A DNA stretch of 64,000 nucleotides, from positions 1 to 64,000 of the forward strand of contig CAYMEW010000007.1 of assembly GCA_964389755.1 (NCBI GenBank). The letters are read 5' to 3'. Made by a program: the position numbers and the translations under genes. Position 1 is the first letter of the stretch. The number at the start of each line of letters is the position of its first letter. This stretch comes from JBBSUQ01 sp964389755. GTDB taxonomy: Bacteria > Bacteroidota > Bacteroidia > Flavobacteriales_D > Crocinitomicaceae. Below, in pieces: positions 53,478 through 62,748 of this stretch. A model generated the notes under the pieces. It saw nothing but the letters and a program-made list of their open reading frames with translations, did not search any database and had not been told where the DNA came from.

Positions 53478-53485
53478 TATTTTTG
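53478..53485 (+). promoter_or_regulatory. Promoter -7 element of acyltransferase operon
   Basis: TATTTTTG matches TAnnTTTG and lies 6 nt before ATG 53492. This supports that start over the upstream TTG 53393 and implies a nearly leaderless transcript. Confidence 0.5.
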
Positions 53486-53491
53486 CAGCAG

Positions 53492-54322
53492 ATGGAGGAG
53501 CAAAAATTCATTGATATTCGCAGACTGATCGCGAGTAAGAACCCGAAACTACTGAAATGGATCCCGGGCTTCGTGATCGGCTACCTGAAGCGCGTACTGC
53601 ACCAGGAAGAGATCAATCAATTCCTGAAAGAGAACAAAGACAAGAAAAACGAGGCATTTTGCGATGCCGTACTCAATTATTTCAATGTTCAGCTTGAAAC
53701 GGAAGGACTTGAGAACGTTCCGGACCAGGGACGCATCGTGCTTGCAATGAACCATCCGCTGGGCGGTATGGACGCCATGGCACTCGTTTCGGTACTTCAG
53801 CACAAACGGACAGATCTGAAATTCATCGTGAACGACCTGTTGATGAACCTCGAGAATCTCAAAGACCTCTTCGTGGGAGTAGACAAGCACGCGCGCAACT
53901 CAGGCAGTGTCCGCGATCAGATCCAGCAATTGTTTGAGTCGGATCAGGCGATCTGCATTTTCCCGGCAGGGCTCGTAAGCCGCAAGACGCACGGCGAAGT
54001 GCGTGACCTGGAATGGAAAAAGACCTTCGTCACGCTATCACGCAAGACCGACCGGACAATTATACCGGTTTTCATCGACGGGACGCTTTCAAAGTCCTTT
54101 TACAGGCTCGCGAATTTCCGTAAAAAACTCGGCATCAAAGCGAATATCGAAATGCTCTATCTTTCCGACGAGTTATTCAAACAGCGCAACAAACGCATGA
54201 AACTTATTTTCGGAAAACCGATTTATGCCGGGGATCTGGATCCTGATAAAAATGACCGGGAAATCGCCGGTGAGATCCGGGAAGTCGTTTATAAACTCCC
54301 GAACCAAGGTAATCTGTCATGA
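53492..54322 (+). CDS. PlsC-like O-acyltransferase (glycine/ornithine-lipid pathway)
   Basis: This 276-aa acyltransferase has the block I motif NHPLGGMD, with five residues between His and Asp (the Bacteroidota variant; HX4D is classical). Block II is FVGVDKHARNSG and block III FPAGLVSRKTHGEVRDLEW. I start at ATG 53492, near the promoter; TTG 53393 would add 33 residues. It overlaps the next gene by ATGA. In Bacteroides such a pair (GlsA/GlsB) makes N-acyl glycine lipids, and the same pair type makes ornithine lipids elsewhere, so this gene likely adds the second acyl chain. Confidence 0.82.
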   Translation: MEEQKFIDIRRLIASKNPKLLKWIPGFVIGYLKRVLHQEEINQFLKENKDKKNEAFCDAVLNYFNVQLETEGLENVPDQGRIVLAMNHPLGGMDAMALVSVLQHKRTDLKFIVNDLLMNLENLKDLFVGVDKHARNSGSVRDQIQQLFESDQAICIFPAGLVSRKTHGEVRDLEWKKTFVTLSRKTDRTIIPVFIDGTLSKSFYRLANFRKKLGIKANIEMLYLSDELFKQRNKRMKLIFGKPIYAGDLDPDKNDREIAGEIREVVYKLPNQGNLS

Positions 54323-55239
54323 AAGAAATTATAGCACCCATTGACCGCTCCCTGCTGAAGGAGGAACTCAACAAAGACCGTTTCGTACGCAAAACACGTA
54401 AGGGAGATAATGAAATATACATTGTAAACGATCACAATGCCCCCGGGGTATTACGCGAGATCGGCCGGCTGCGGGAAGTGACCTTCCGCGCAAGTGGCGG
54501 TGGTACGGGTGAAGAGATCGATCTTGATGAATTCGACAGCGGCCCTTTTGCCTACGAACAACTCGTTGTATGGTCGCCCGAAGACGAAGAGATCATCGGC
54601 GGATATCGCTTTATCCCGTGTAAGAACGTGTTGGAAGCGGACCCGAAGGAAGTCCACCTGTCAACCGCGCATTACTTCGATTTCAGTGAACGCTTTATCC
54701 GCGAGTATCTGCCGTATACTATCGAACTGGGACGCAGCTGGGTGCAGCCGTTGTTTCAGCCTTCTCAAAACCCGCGGAAGGGACTTTACGCGCTTGACAA
54801 TATCTGGGACGGGCTCGGTGCGCTGACAATCCTCTACCCGGATGTGCGCTATTTTTTCGGGAAAGTTACGATGTACCCGAACTACAACCGCGAAAGTCGC
54901 AATTTCCTGCTGAATTTCATGAACCACTATTTCCCCGACCGCGAAGGACTCATGGAACCCTATCATCCGCTGGATTACGATCGCGACCAAAAGGAAGTGG
55001 AGGAACAACTGGACGGACTGGAATTCCGGGAAGGATTCAAAGTACTCAATACGTATGTACGCGAGCGCAACGAGATCATTCCGCCACTCGTGAACATTTA
55101 CATGAACCTTTCGCCGACGATGAAAACCTTCGGTACAGCGGTGAATCACGAGTTCGGACACGTGGAGGAAACCGGCATTCTGGTTACCATTGCAGACATT
55201 TATCCCGACAAGAAAGAACGTCATATTGCGACAATGTAA
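54319..55239 (+). CDS. GNAT/hemolysin-type N-acyltransferase (GlsB/OlsB-like)
   Basis: This 306-aa protein is of the acetyltransferase_5 (hemolysin/OlsB-like) family, which transfers a 3-hydroxyacyl chain from ACP to an amino acid. Motifs include REIGRLREVTFRASGGGTGEEIDLDEFD, IIGGYRFIPC and IELGRSWVQPLFQP. Coupled by ATGA to the O-acyltransferase, it probably supplies the first step of glycine- or ornithine-lipid synthesis. Which amino acid is used cannot be told from sequence. A bidirectional terminator (55245-55281) follows. Confidence 0.82.
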   Translation: MKEIIAPIDRSLLKEELNKDRFVRKTRKGDNEIYIVNDHNAPGVLREIGRLREVTFRASGGGTGEEIDLDEFDSGPFAYEQLVVWSPEDEEIIGGYRFIPCKNVLEADPKEVHLSTAHYFDFSERFIREYLPYTIELGRSWVQPLFQPSQNPRKGLYALDNIWDGLGALTILYPDVRYFFGKVTMYPNYNRESRNFLLNFMNHYFPDREGLMEPYHPLDYDRDQKEVEEQLDGLEFREGFKVLNTYVRERNEIIPPLVNIYMNLSPTMKTFGTAVNHEFGHVEETGILVTIADIYPDKKERHIATM

Positions 55240-55244
55240 GCATG

Positions 55245-55281
55245 CAAAAAAGCTGTCCCCCCGAAGGCGAACAGCTTAAAA
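55245..55281. terminator. Bidirectional terminator between GNAT and sigma factor genes
   Basis: A hairpin with arms AAGCTGT/ACAGCTT is flanked by an A-run and a T-run or A-run on both sides, between convergent genes. It fits termination in both directions. Confidence 0.65.
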
Positions 55282-55305
55282 ACCACAACCGTAGTATTTA
55301 CAGGA

Positions 55306-55902
55306 TTAGATCCCTGTCGTCAGCTGGTACTTATCGATCAGCTTCCGCAAGTTGATCAGCGCATAACGCATTCTTCCGAGCGCTGTATTGATGCTGATAT
55401 CTTCAAGGTCTGCAATATCTTTAAAGGACATATCCTGGAAAATGCGCATCCGTAGAATATCCTTTTGTGCTTTCGGCAGGTGCTCCACGAGTCCGACCAT
55501 CTGGCTCTCGAGTTCTTCCCGCGTGATTGCCTCCTCAACGTTCTCCTCATCCAGTTTCAGGAGGGAGAAAATATTGAAATCATCACTGCGCGAAGAGCTT
55601 TCGGAGATCATGCGCATTTTGTTACTGCGACGGAAATGATCGATGATCATGTTGTGCGCAATTCGCATAGCCCAGGGAAGGAACTTTCCTTCTTCGTTAT
55701 AATTTCCGAGTTTCAGCACGTTGATGATCTTCACAAAGGTTTCCTGGAAGATGTCTTCCGCGAGTTCCGAATTACGGACCTTCATGAAAATGTAACGGTA
55801 CATTTTATCCTTGTGCCTTAAAAGCAATGTTTCGAAGGCTTTTTCGTTACCGTTAATATATGCTGAGATGAGATCACGGTCATCCATTAGATTCATAGAC
55901 AT
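55306..55902 (-). CDS. RNA polymerase ECF sigma factor
   Basis: This 198-aa protein has sigma region 2 (YRYIFMKVRNSELAEDIFQETFVKIINVL) and region 4 (LPKAQKDILRMRIFQDMSFKDIADLEDISINTALGRMRYALINL). No anti-sigma gene adjoins it. Later methionines could shorten the N-terminus a little. Its gene is convergent with the lipid operon and divergent from uvrA; regulon unknown. Confidence 0.92.
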   Translation of the reverse strand: MSMNLMDDRDLISAYINGNEKAFETLLLRHKDKMYRYIFMKVRNSELAEDIFQETFVKIINVLKLGNYNEEGKFLPWAMRIAHNMIIDHFRRSNKMRMISESSSRSDDFNIFSLLKLDEENVEEAITREELESQMVGLVEHLPKAQKDILRMRIFQDMSFKDIADLEDISINTALGRMRYALINLRKLIDKYQLTTGI

Positions 55903-56126
55903 AGTATATCACTCTAAGAGGTTAAACAAATTAAAATCCTAAAAAAGTAAATATATATGCTATAGGCGACCGCTTTTTTTAATGTTTGAACCCGAAAGAT
56001 ACAAATTTCATTCCATCTTACAAACTTTTTGACGCCTTTTTTTCAAAGAATGTTAAACTATGCCAATAATCGTAGTAATCCGTTGAGAAGATATCCGGCG
56101 AAAGTCCGGCGTATCCATCTCTTAAT
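55903..56126. other. AT-rich intergenic region between sigma factor gene and uvrA
   Basis: A 224-nt stretch with A- and T-runs and no ORF that looks coding. It should hold the divergent promoters of the two genes; only the uvrA -7 element is clear. Confidence 0.5.
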
Positions 56127-56134
56127 TATCTTTG
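56127..56134 (+). promoter_or_regulatory. Promoter -7 element of uvrA
   Basis: TATCTTTG matches TAnnTTTG and lies 28 nt before the uvrA ATG. No clear TTG is seen upstream. Confidence 0.5.
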
Positions 56135-56162
56135 TAAATTCATTCAAAATTCCCTCCCGGAA

Positions 56163-58934
56163 ATGCGTAAATTCATCGAGATCAAAGGAGCCCGTGTCCA
56201 TAATTTAAAGAACGTGGACGTTAACATACCGCACGGAAAATTCACGGTGGTAACCGGGCTTTCGGGTTCCGGGAAATCATCCCTGGCCTTTGATACACTT
56301 TACGCCGAGGGACAACGACGCTACATCGAGAGTCTGTCATCGTATGCCCGCCAGTTCCTCGGGAAACTGGATAAACCGGAAACGGATTACATCAAGGGAA
56401 TTGCCCCGGCCATTGCGATCGAACAGAAAGTCTCTTCGACCAACCCACGTTCCACGGTCGGAACATCTACCGAAATCTACGATTACCTGAAAGTACTGTT
56501 TGCCCGCGCCGGGAGGACCTTTTCACCGATTTCGGGAAACGAGGTTAAAAAACACCAGGTCGGAGATGTGGTGGCTTTCATGAAAACACTCTCGGACGGA
56601 GCACGTGCCATGATCATGTGTCCGCTGCCGGGTATGAAAAAATACGGTCGCGAGCGCGAACTAAGTGTTTTAAAACAACAGGGCTTCGTGCGCCTGTATG
56701 TGGACGGTGAAAGCGTGGAGATCGACGATATGATCGCGGATAAAAAGCGGAACCTCGACGATGCGCTGCTGATCATTGACCGGATCAAAATTGATTTTAG
56801 CGACCCGGACTCGGAAGCGCGTTACGGAGACTCGATCCAGATCGCTTTTTCGGAAGGAGGCGGAAACTGCATCATTTACGAGGAAGGAACGCTTCACGAG
56901 TTCAACAACCGTTTTGAACTCGACGGCATGGAGTTCCAGGAACCGAATGTGCATTTTTTCACCTTCAACAATCCCTTTGGAGCCTGTAAGACCTGTGAAG
57001 GTTTCGGCCAGGTGATCGGGATCGATCCGGAACTGGTGATCCCCGATAAAAGCCTGAGCGTTTACGAAGGTGCGATCCTCCCCTGGCGCGGTGACTCCAT
57101 GGGTGAATACCGAAAAAAACTCACATTGAATGCCAAGAAGTTCGATTTTCCGATTCACCGGCCCGTTCAGGACCTGACGGAGGCAGAATACGAGTTGCTT
57201 TGGACGGGAAACAAACATTTCACGGGGCTCAACAAGTTCTTTAAGTTTATCGAGAGTCAGACCTACAAGATCCAGTATCGCGTGATGCTCTCGCGCTACC
57301 GCGGGAAAACCAAATGTCCGGATTGCCAGGGTACGCGTTTACGCAAAGATGCGTCCTATGTGAAGATCGCCGGGAAATCCATCCAGGAGATCGTACTGAT
57401 GCCCGTTGAAGAAAGCCTGGACTTTTTCAGGTCCATGGACCTGAACGCATACGATCACCAGATTGCCAAACGCATCCTGCCCGAGATCACGAACCGCTTG
57501 AACTTCCTCAACGAAGTCGGACTGGGATACCTCACGCTTAACAGGCAGTCGAACAGTCTTTCCGGCGGAGAATCGCAGCGCATCAACCTTGCCACCTCGC
57601 TCGGAAGCAGCCTGGTCGGGAGTATGTACATTCTCGATGAGCCGAGCATCGGACTGCATCCGCGTGATACAGAACGATTGATAAGCGTATTTCGCAAACT
57701 ACGCGACCAGGGAAACACCGTGATCGTGGTCGAACACGAGGAAGAGATCATGCAGGCAGCCGATGAGATCCTGGATATCGGTCCGGGAGCCGGAAAGTAT
57801 GGTGGCGAGATCGTTTTCCAGGGAGATCACAAACAATTATTAAAGGCAGACAGCCTGACGGCGGATTACCTGACGGGTAGAACAGCCATTCCCGTTCCCG
57901 CCAAAAGACGACCTGTTAAAACCAAACTAACCGTTAGCGGAGCACGCCAGTACAACCTGAAGAACATCACCGTGGATATTCCCTTACATGCGCTTGTCTG
58001 CGTAACCGGTGTTTCGGGTTCCGGGAAGTCAACGCTCATCCGGGAAATCCTCTACCCGGCCGTACGCCAGCAGCTCGGACAATATGGTGATACCGCCGGG
58101 ACCTTTAATCAGCTCAGCGGGGACCTCCAGGAGGTTAGTCAGATCGAATTCATAGACCAGAACCCGATTGGGAAATCTTCGCGCAGCAACCCGGTTACTT
58201 ACGTCAAAGCATACGATGATATTCGCGAACTGTTCTCCCGCCAGCCGCTGGCCAAGACCCGTGGTTACAAACCGGGATTCTTCAGCTTCAACGTGGACGG
58301 AGGGCGTTGCGAAGTATGCGAAGGCGAGGGCGAGATCACGATCGGTATGCAGTTCATGGCGGATGTACACCTGGAATGCGAAGCCTGCGGAGGCACGCGT
58401 TTCAAAGCCGAAACGCTCGAGATCGAATACCGTGGAAAATCCATTGCGGACATCCTGGAAATGGACATCGACGGCGCCCTGGAATTCTTCGGTGCCGGAA
58501 ACGATCGTTTGGAAAAGAAGATCACCGATAAGTTGAAACCGCTCAAAGACGTCGGCCTGGACTACCTGCAACTCGGACAATCTTCCAGCACACTGAGCGG
58601 CGGAGAAGCGCAACGGATCAAACTGGCATCCTTTCTTGCTAAAGGAGGAAGCAACCCGCCTACCCTCTTCATTTTTGATGAGCCGACCACCGGTTTGCAT
58701 TTCCACGACGTGGCCAAACTCATCATTGCACTCAACGAACTGATTGCAAACGGGCATTCCGTGGTCGTGATCGAACACAACATGGATGTGATCAAGTCGG
58801 CCGATTACATCATCGACATTGGTCCCGAAGGAGGAAAAAAAGGCGGAAACGTGGTCTTTACCGGAACGCCGGAAGCACTTGTCAAAGATCCGGACAATCA
58901 TACGGCGCGTTTTCTCAAAGACAAGCTCAGCTAA
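56163..58934 (+). CDS. uvrA: Excinuclease ABC subunit A
   Basis: This 923-aa DNA-damage sensor belongs to nucleotide excision repair. It carries two ABC ATPase modules (Walker A GLSGSGKSS and GVSGSGKST; signatures LSGGESQRINLA and LSGGEAQRIKLA). Zinc-binding cysteines are visible in CPDCQGTRLRKD (mid-protein) and CEVCEGEGEITI...CEACGGTRF. At the position of the first zinc pair the sequence reads FSPISGNEV, without cysteines, as I recall from other Bacteroidota UvrA proteins. Confidence 0.96.
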   Translation: MRKFIEIKGARVHNLKNVDVNIPHGKFTVVTGLSGSGKSSLAFDTLYAEGQRRYIESLSSYARQFLGKLDKPETDYIKGIAPAIAIEQKVSSTNPRSTVGTSTEIYDYLKVLFARAGRTFSPISGNEVKKHQVGDVVAFMKTLSDGARAMIMCPLPGMKKYGRERELSVLKQQGFVRLYVDGESVEIDDMIADKKRNLDDALLIIDRIKIDFSDPDSEARYGDSIQIAFSEGGGNCIIYEEGTLHEFNNRFELDGMEFQEPNVHFFTFNNPFGACKTCEGFGQVIGIDPELVIPDKSLSVYEGAILPWRGDSMGEYRKKLTLNAKKFDFPIHRPVQDLTEAEYELLWTGNKHFTGLNKFFKFIESQTYKIQYRVMLSRYRGKTKCPDCQGTRLRKDASYVKIAGKSIQEIVLMPVEESLDFFRSMDLNAYDHQIAKRILPEITNRLNFLNEVGLGYLTLNRQSNSLSGGESQRINLATSLGSSLVGSMYILDEPSIGLHPRDTERLISVFRKLRDQGNTVIVVEHEEEIMQAADEILDIGPGAGKYGGEIVFQGDHKQLLKADSLTADYLTGRTAIPVPAKRRPVKTKLTVSGARQYNLKNITVDIPLHALVCVTGVSGSGKSTLIREILYPAVRQQLGQYGDTAGTFNQLSGDLQEVSQIEFIDQNPIGKSSRSNPVTYVKAYDDIRELFSRQPLAKTRGYKPGFFSFNVDGGRCEVCEGEGEITIGMQFMADVHLECEACGGTRFKAETLEIEYRGKSIADILEMDIDGALEFFGAGNDRLEKKITDKLKPLKDVGLDYLQLGQSSSTLSGGEAQRIKLASFLAKGGSNPPTLFIFDEPTTGLHFHDVAKLIIALNELIANGHSVVVIEHNMDVIKSADYIIDIGPEGGKKGGNVVFTGTPEALVKDPDNHTARFLKDKLS

Positions 58935-59092
58935 GTATGTGTTATCAAATCATAAAGTTTCGCCTGCTTCATTGGAAGCCGTAAAATGTTCATCTACATT
59001 TGTGTCCTGAAAAAGTAAGGCAACGAAAAATTTAATCTTTCCGTAACTTTCACCCGGATACCGTTGCCGACAAATAACACAAACACTGAAAA

Positions 59093-59281
59093 ATGTACAG
59101 GCATTTTAGAATTATCAGCACTCTTTTCCTCTTTGGCGTCATCTCGCTGACTTCCTGCGAAATGAATCAATCCGACCTCGCAAACAAAGAAGTCCGGGTA
59201 CACGGAGAAAAACAGGAACACCAGAACCGGGACGTCACATTTTTACGCAAGCAGTTCCACGGTTGTAAAGCACATCGTTAA
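59093..59281 (+). CDS. Small predicted lipoprotein
   Basis: This 62-aa protein has a lipoprotein signal with lipobox SLTSC (Cys22) and a short polar mature part (EMNQSDLANKEVRVHGEK). Family unknown. It sits alone between uvrA and the convergent symporter gene, whose stop it overlaps. The N-terminal signal is convincing, but the short length keeps confidence moderate. Confidence 0.55.
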   Translation: MYRHFRIISTLFLFGVISLTSCEMNQSDLANKEVRVHGEKQEHQNRDVTFLRKQFHGCKAHR

Positions 59282-60681
59282 GACTTTCCTTCTTCCGACC
59301 GCGCGATGATCATTGAGACGGTGGCATCGCTGGTTACATTGACCACCGTACGAGTCATATCCAGGATACGGTCCACCGGCAGGATAATAGTTACCCAAAG
59401 CGGATTCAAACCGACCGAAGTCAACACAATCATCAGCATGATCAGTCCTGCACTTGGAATGGCGGCAGCTCCGATCGAAGCCAGCGTGGTTGTGCCGATA
59501 ATTCCGAGTTGCTGATCCAGCGTTAGTTCGATCCCGTGGAACTGCGCCAGGAAAATAACGGCAATAGCCTGGTAAAGCGATGTTCCGTCCATATTCACCG
59601 TAGCCCCGATCGGTAGTACGAAATCGGTTACCCGGCGCGGAACTCCGAGTTTTTCCTCCACACATTCAATCGTAACTGGTAGAGTTGCTGCACTCGAACT
59701 GGTTGAAAAAGCGAGGAATTGCGCGGAACTCAGGCCATTGAAAAAGTTGCGATACGAAACACGCACCCCGAAAAGGCGGGCAAAAAGCGGGTAAAATACA
59801 AAGAGTAGAAACAGCAGTCCGAATGTGACCGTAAGCATGTAACTTCCGAGCGACCAAAACAGGTCGAGCATGTCTTTGGGAGTCGGTGCCATTTCTGCCA
59901 AAACTCCTGCCATCAAACAAAATACGAAGAACGGTGCAGCAGCCATGATGACATTGACCATCTTGACAAAGATCTCGTTCATACCGTCAAAAAAACTGAG
60001 CACAACAGATGTTTTTTCGCGCGGAAGCATTGAAATACAGATCCCGAAAAAGAGTGCAAATGTAATCACCTGCAGCATGCGTGAAGGATCAAGCAGGGCA
60101 TTGACCAGGTTGTCCGGAACCATGTCCACCAGTGGCTGAAGTGCAGGTTGCTCCTGGACCTCTTGCGCCGCAGCATTCTTTTTTTCGTATTCCACGTAGT
60201 TGGCTTCCGATCTTTGCAGGTTTTGTTCTTCACGCAGGATGGAAATAAGGCTGTCGTTTTTCGCGGTAAGACTGTTGATCCCATCGAGAATCGGAATATT
60301 GTTTTCCTGTGCCCAGATCTCGTAATTGAGTCGTTCGCGCAGCGCGCGGTCCGGATCCGTCTGATCACCCGGACGAACCACATTGACCAGCAGAAGTCCG
60401 ACTGAAATAGCCGTAACGGTGGTGATCAAATAAAGTCCGAGCGTACGGATTCCCATTCTCCCGAGTTGATTGAGGTTCCCGAGGCTGCTGACCCCGGTAA
60501 TGATCGAAAACAGCACAAGTGGAATGGCAATGAATTTCAGCGCATTTACGAAAATATCGCCGAAAGGCTGAAGCCAGTTCTTTGTAAAATCATTCAGCCC
60601 GAAGTGCCCGGCGATCAGCGTATAGATCACCCCGAATACCATTGCCAGGAGAATTTTCCAGTGTAATGCCATTTTTTTCAT
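59278..60681 (-). CDS. Dicarboxylate/amino acid:cation symporter
   Basis: This 467-aa membrane transporter is of the DAACS (GltP/DctA) family and takes up dicarboxylates or glutamate with protons or Na+. Family motifs are SSSAATLPVTIECVEE (HP1 serine-rich) and GATVNMDGTSLYQ (TM7 NMDGT), then AGLIMLMIVLTSVGL. A hydrophilic insert of about 90 residues (near 108-190) between the helices is longer than in GltPh. It ends convergently with the small lipoprotein. Confidence 0.92.
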   Translation of the reverse strand: MKKMALHWKILLAMVFGVIYTLIAGHFGLNDFTKNWLQPFGDIFVNALKFIAIPLVLFSIITGVSSLGNLNQLGRMGIRTLGLYLITTVTAISVGLLLVNVVRPGDQTDPDRALRERLNYEIWAQENNIPILDGINSLTAKNDSLISILREEQNLQRSEANYVEYEKKNAAAQEVQEQPALQPLVDMVPDNLVNALLDPSRMLQVITFALFFGICISMLPREKTSVVLSFFDGMNEIFVKMVNVIMAAAPFFVFCLMAGVLAEMAPTPKDMLDLFWSLGSYMLTVTFGLLFLLFVFYPLFARLFGVRVSYRNFFNGLSSAQFLAFSTSSSAATLPVTIECVEEKLGVPRRVTDFVLPIGATVNMDGTSLYQAIAVIFLAQFHGIELTLDQQLGIIGTTTLASIGAAAIPSAGLIMLMIVLTSVGLNPLWVTIILPVDRILDMTRTVVNVTSDATVSMIIARSEEGKS

Positions 60682-60803
60682 GGACGCAAAGTAATAAAAG
60701 TTTTACGGTTGTCACTTTCATTTTCAGGGACGGCCCTTTCATTTTTTTTTGAAATCGGTTATTACCGGCGGATACGATTGATTTTCAATTCGCTTTTTTA
60801 TGA

Positions 60804-60811
60804 TATTTTTG
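60804..60811 (+). promoter_or_regulatory. Promoter -7 element of rho
   Basis: TATTTTTG matches TAnnTTTG. It leaves an AT-rich leader of about 100 nt before the rho ATG at 60921. Rho genes are often autoregulated through their leader. Confidence 0.45.
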
Positions 60812-60920
60812 TACAGAAGTATAAATTATAATTTGTATTATTGCCGCATCAATTAAATCTTGCTCGGATTTCAATCTGAATTAGTTTTCAATAATTCATT
60901 TTTTACAGAATCATTATTTT

Positions 60921-62690
60921 ATGGACAAAAAGGATTTAGAAAGTAAAAAGCTTTCTGATTTGCGTGAAATTGCCAAGTCTATGGGTATGACACGCGTCGA
61001 ATCATATAAAAAGGCAGACCTGATCGCAAAAATCGCGGAAACAGGAACTTCCGCCCCGGCCCAGGCCCCTGCCGAAACTGCCGAACCCGCCTCCAAACGA
61101 AAACGTACCCGCACTACTAAAACTGACCGTGTTCAGGGTGCAGAAACTGCCACCGCAAAACAACCCGATCTTTTTGAAGGTGAAGGCAAGACCGGGACCG
61201 CACGCGAAACGAAACCTGCAGAAGTAAAAGCGGAACGCACCCCCACTCCGGAAATTTCCGAGCAAAAGCCGGAGAAAAAGCAGGGTCGTCCACGTTCACG
61301 TACGGAAGAACCGGCCGCAGAAAACGCGGAGAAACGTTCACAGGAGCCGAAGCAGCACCAGGAACGTCCGCAACAAAATAACAATCAGCAGCACCAGGAT
61401 AAACCGGAACGCCGTGAGCGCTTCGATCGTTCTCAAAAACAGAAACGCGGCGGTGTCAACTTCCAGGCTGATATCAATAATCCGAACAATAAGCTCTACC
61501 ACCAAAAAGGGCATTCCAATAACGCACATCAACACGGCAACGACCAGTCGAAAGACGAGGAAATGTTTGACCTCGTGGGAATCGTTTCTGCAGAAGGCGT
61601 ACTCGAAGTGATCCAGGACGGTTACGGCTTCCTGCGTTCCTCCGATTACAATTACCTTCCGTCTCCGGACGATGTATACGTATCGCAGAGCCAGATCAAA
61701 CTTTTCGGTCTGAAAACAGGAGATACTGTGAAAGGAACGATCCGACCGCCACGCGAAGGAGAAAAGTTCTTCCCGCTGGTAAAAGTGGAATCCATCAACG
61801 GACGCGATCCGTCATATATCCGCGACCGCGTGCCGTTCCAGTACCTGACACCGCTCTTTCCGGATGAGAAATTCAAACTCACCGGGCATCGCCAGGAAAC
61901 CATTTCAACGCGCGTAATGGACCTTTTCGCACCGATCGGGAAAGGACAGCGCGGAATGATCGTGGCGCAACCTAAGACCGGTAAAACGATGTTACTGAAG
62001 GATGTTGCCAATGCGATCGCTGCGAACCATCCCGAAACATACCTGATCGTATTGCTCATTGACGAGCGCCCGGAAGAAGTTACCGATATGGCTCGCTCGG
62101 TTAGAGCCGAAGTGATCGCATCCACGTTCGACGAACCGGCAGACCGGCACGTAAAAGTGGCGAACATGGTACTCGAAAAAGCAAAACGAATGGTTGAATG
62201 CGGACACGATGTATGCATTCTCCTCGATTCAATCACGCGACTTGCACGGGCATATAATACCGTTTCACCGGCTTCCGGGAAAGTACTTTCCGGTGGTGTG
62301 GACGCGAATGCCCTGCACAAACCAAAACGCTTCTTCGGTTCGGCACGTAAGATCGAAAACGGCGGTTCACTTTCCATCCTCGCCACGGCACTTACCGATA
62401 CGGGATCGAAAATGGACGAAGTGATCTTCGAAGAGTTCAAGGGAACCGGTAACATGGAGCTGCAACTTGATCGTAAGATCGCCAACCGTCGTATTTACCC
62501 GGCAATCGACATTCTCGCTTCCGGAACGCGTCGCGAAGATCTGCTGGTCGGGAAAGAAGTATTACAGCGCGTTTGGCTGCTCCGTAAATTCATTGCGGAT
62601 ATGAACCCGATTGAGGCCATGGAATTCATGAAGTCGCACATGGAAAACACCTTATCGAATGAGGAATTCCTCGTTTCGATGAATAGTTAA
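60921..62690 (+). CDS. rho: Transcription termination factor Rho
   Basis: This 589-aa hexameric RNA helicase ends transcription. An N-terminal Rho_N/SAP-like motif (LSDLREIAKSMGMTRVESYKKADLI, about 11-35) leads into a long polar low-complexity stretch rich in K, E, Q and N (about 40-215). The RNA-binding CSD (about 225-300) and ATPase core follow: Walker A VAQPKTGKTMLL, then LLIDERPEEVTDMARSVRAE and SITRLARAYNT. The extension is typical of Bacteroidota; in Bacteroides it is intrinsically disordered and drives phase separation. A hairpin terminator follows. Confidence 0.96.
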   Translation: MDKKDLESKKLSDLREIAKSMGMTRVESYKKADLIAKIAETGTSAPAQAPAETAEPASKRKRTRTTKTDRVQGAETATAKQPDLFEGEGKTGTARETKPAEVKAERTPTPEISEQKPEKKQGRPRSRTEEPAAENAEKRSQEPKQHQERPQQNNNQQHQDKPERRERFDRSQKQKRGGVNFQADINNPNNKLYHQKGHSNNAHQHGNDQSKDEEMFDLVGIVSAEGVLEVIQDGYGFLRSSDYNYLPSPDDVYVSQSQIKLFGLKTGDTVKGTIRPPREGEKFFPLVKVESINGRDPSYIRDRVPFQYLTPLFPDEKFKLTGHRQETISTRVMDLFAPIGKGQRGMIVAQPKTGKTMLLKDVANAIAANHPETYLIVLLIDERPEEVTDMARSVRAEVIASTFDEPADRHVKVANMVLEKAKRMVECGHDVCILLDSITRLARAYNTVSPASGKVLSGGVDANALHKPKRFFGSARKIENGGSLSILATALTDTGSKMDEVIFEEFKGTGNMELQLDRKIANRRIYPAIDILASGTRREDLLVGKEVLQRVWLLRKFIADMNPIEAMEFMKSHMENTLSNEEFLVSMNS

Positions 62691-62715
62691 TCCCGAAAGA
62701 TATACTTATTTTTGT

Positions 62716-62748
62716 CCCGGTCCGATACCATTCGGACCGGGCTTTTTT
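62716..62748 (+). terminator. Terminator of rho
   Basis: A strong hairpin (arms CCCGGTCCGA/TCGGACCGGG) is followed by TTTTTT and ends at the ATG of the next gene. A promoter-like TATTTTTG (62707-62714) lies just before it. Confidence 0.85.
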
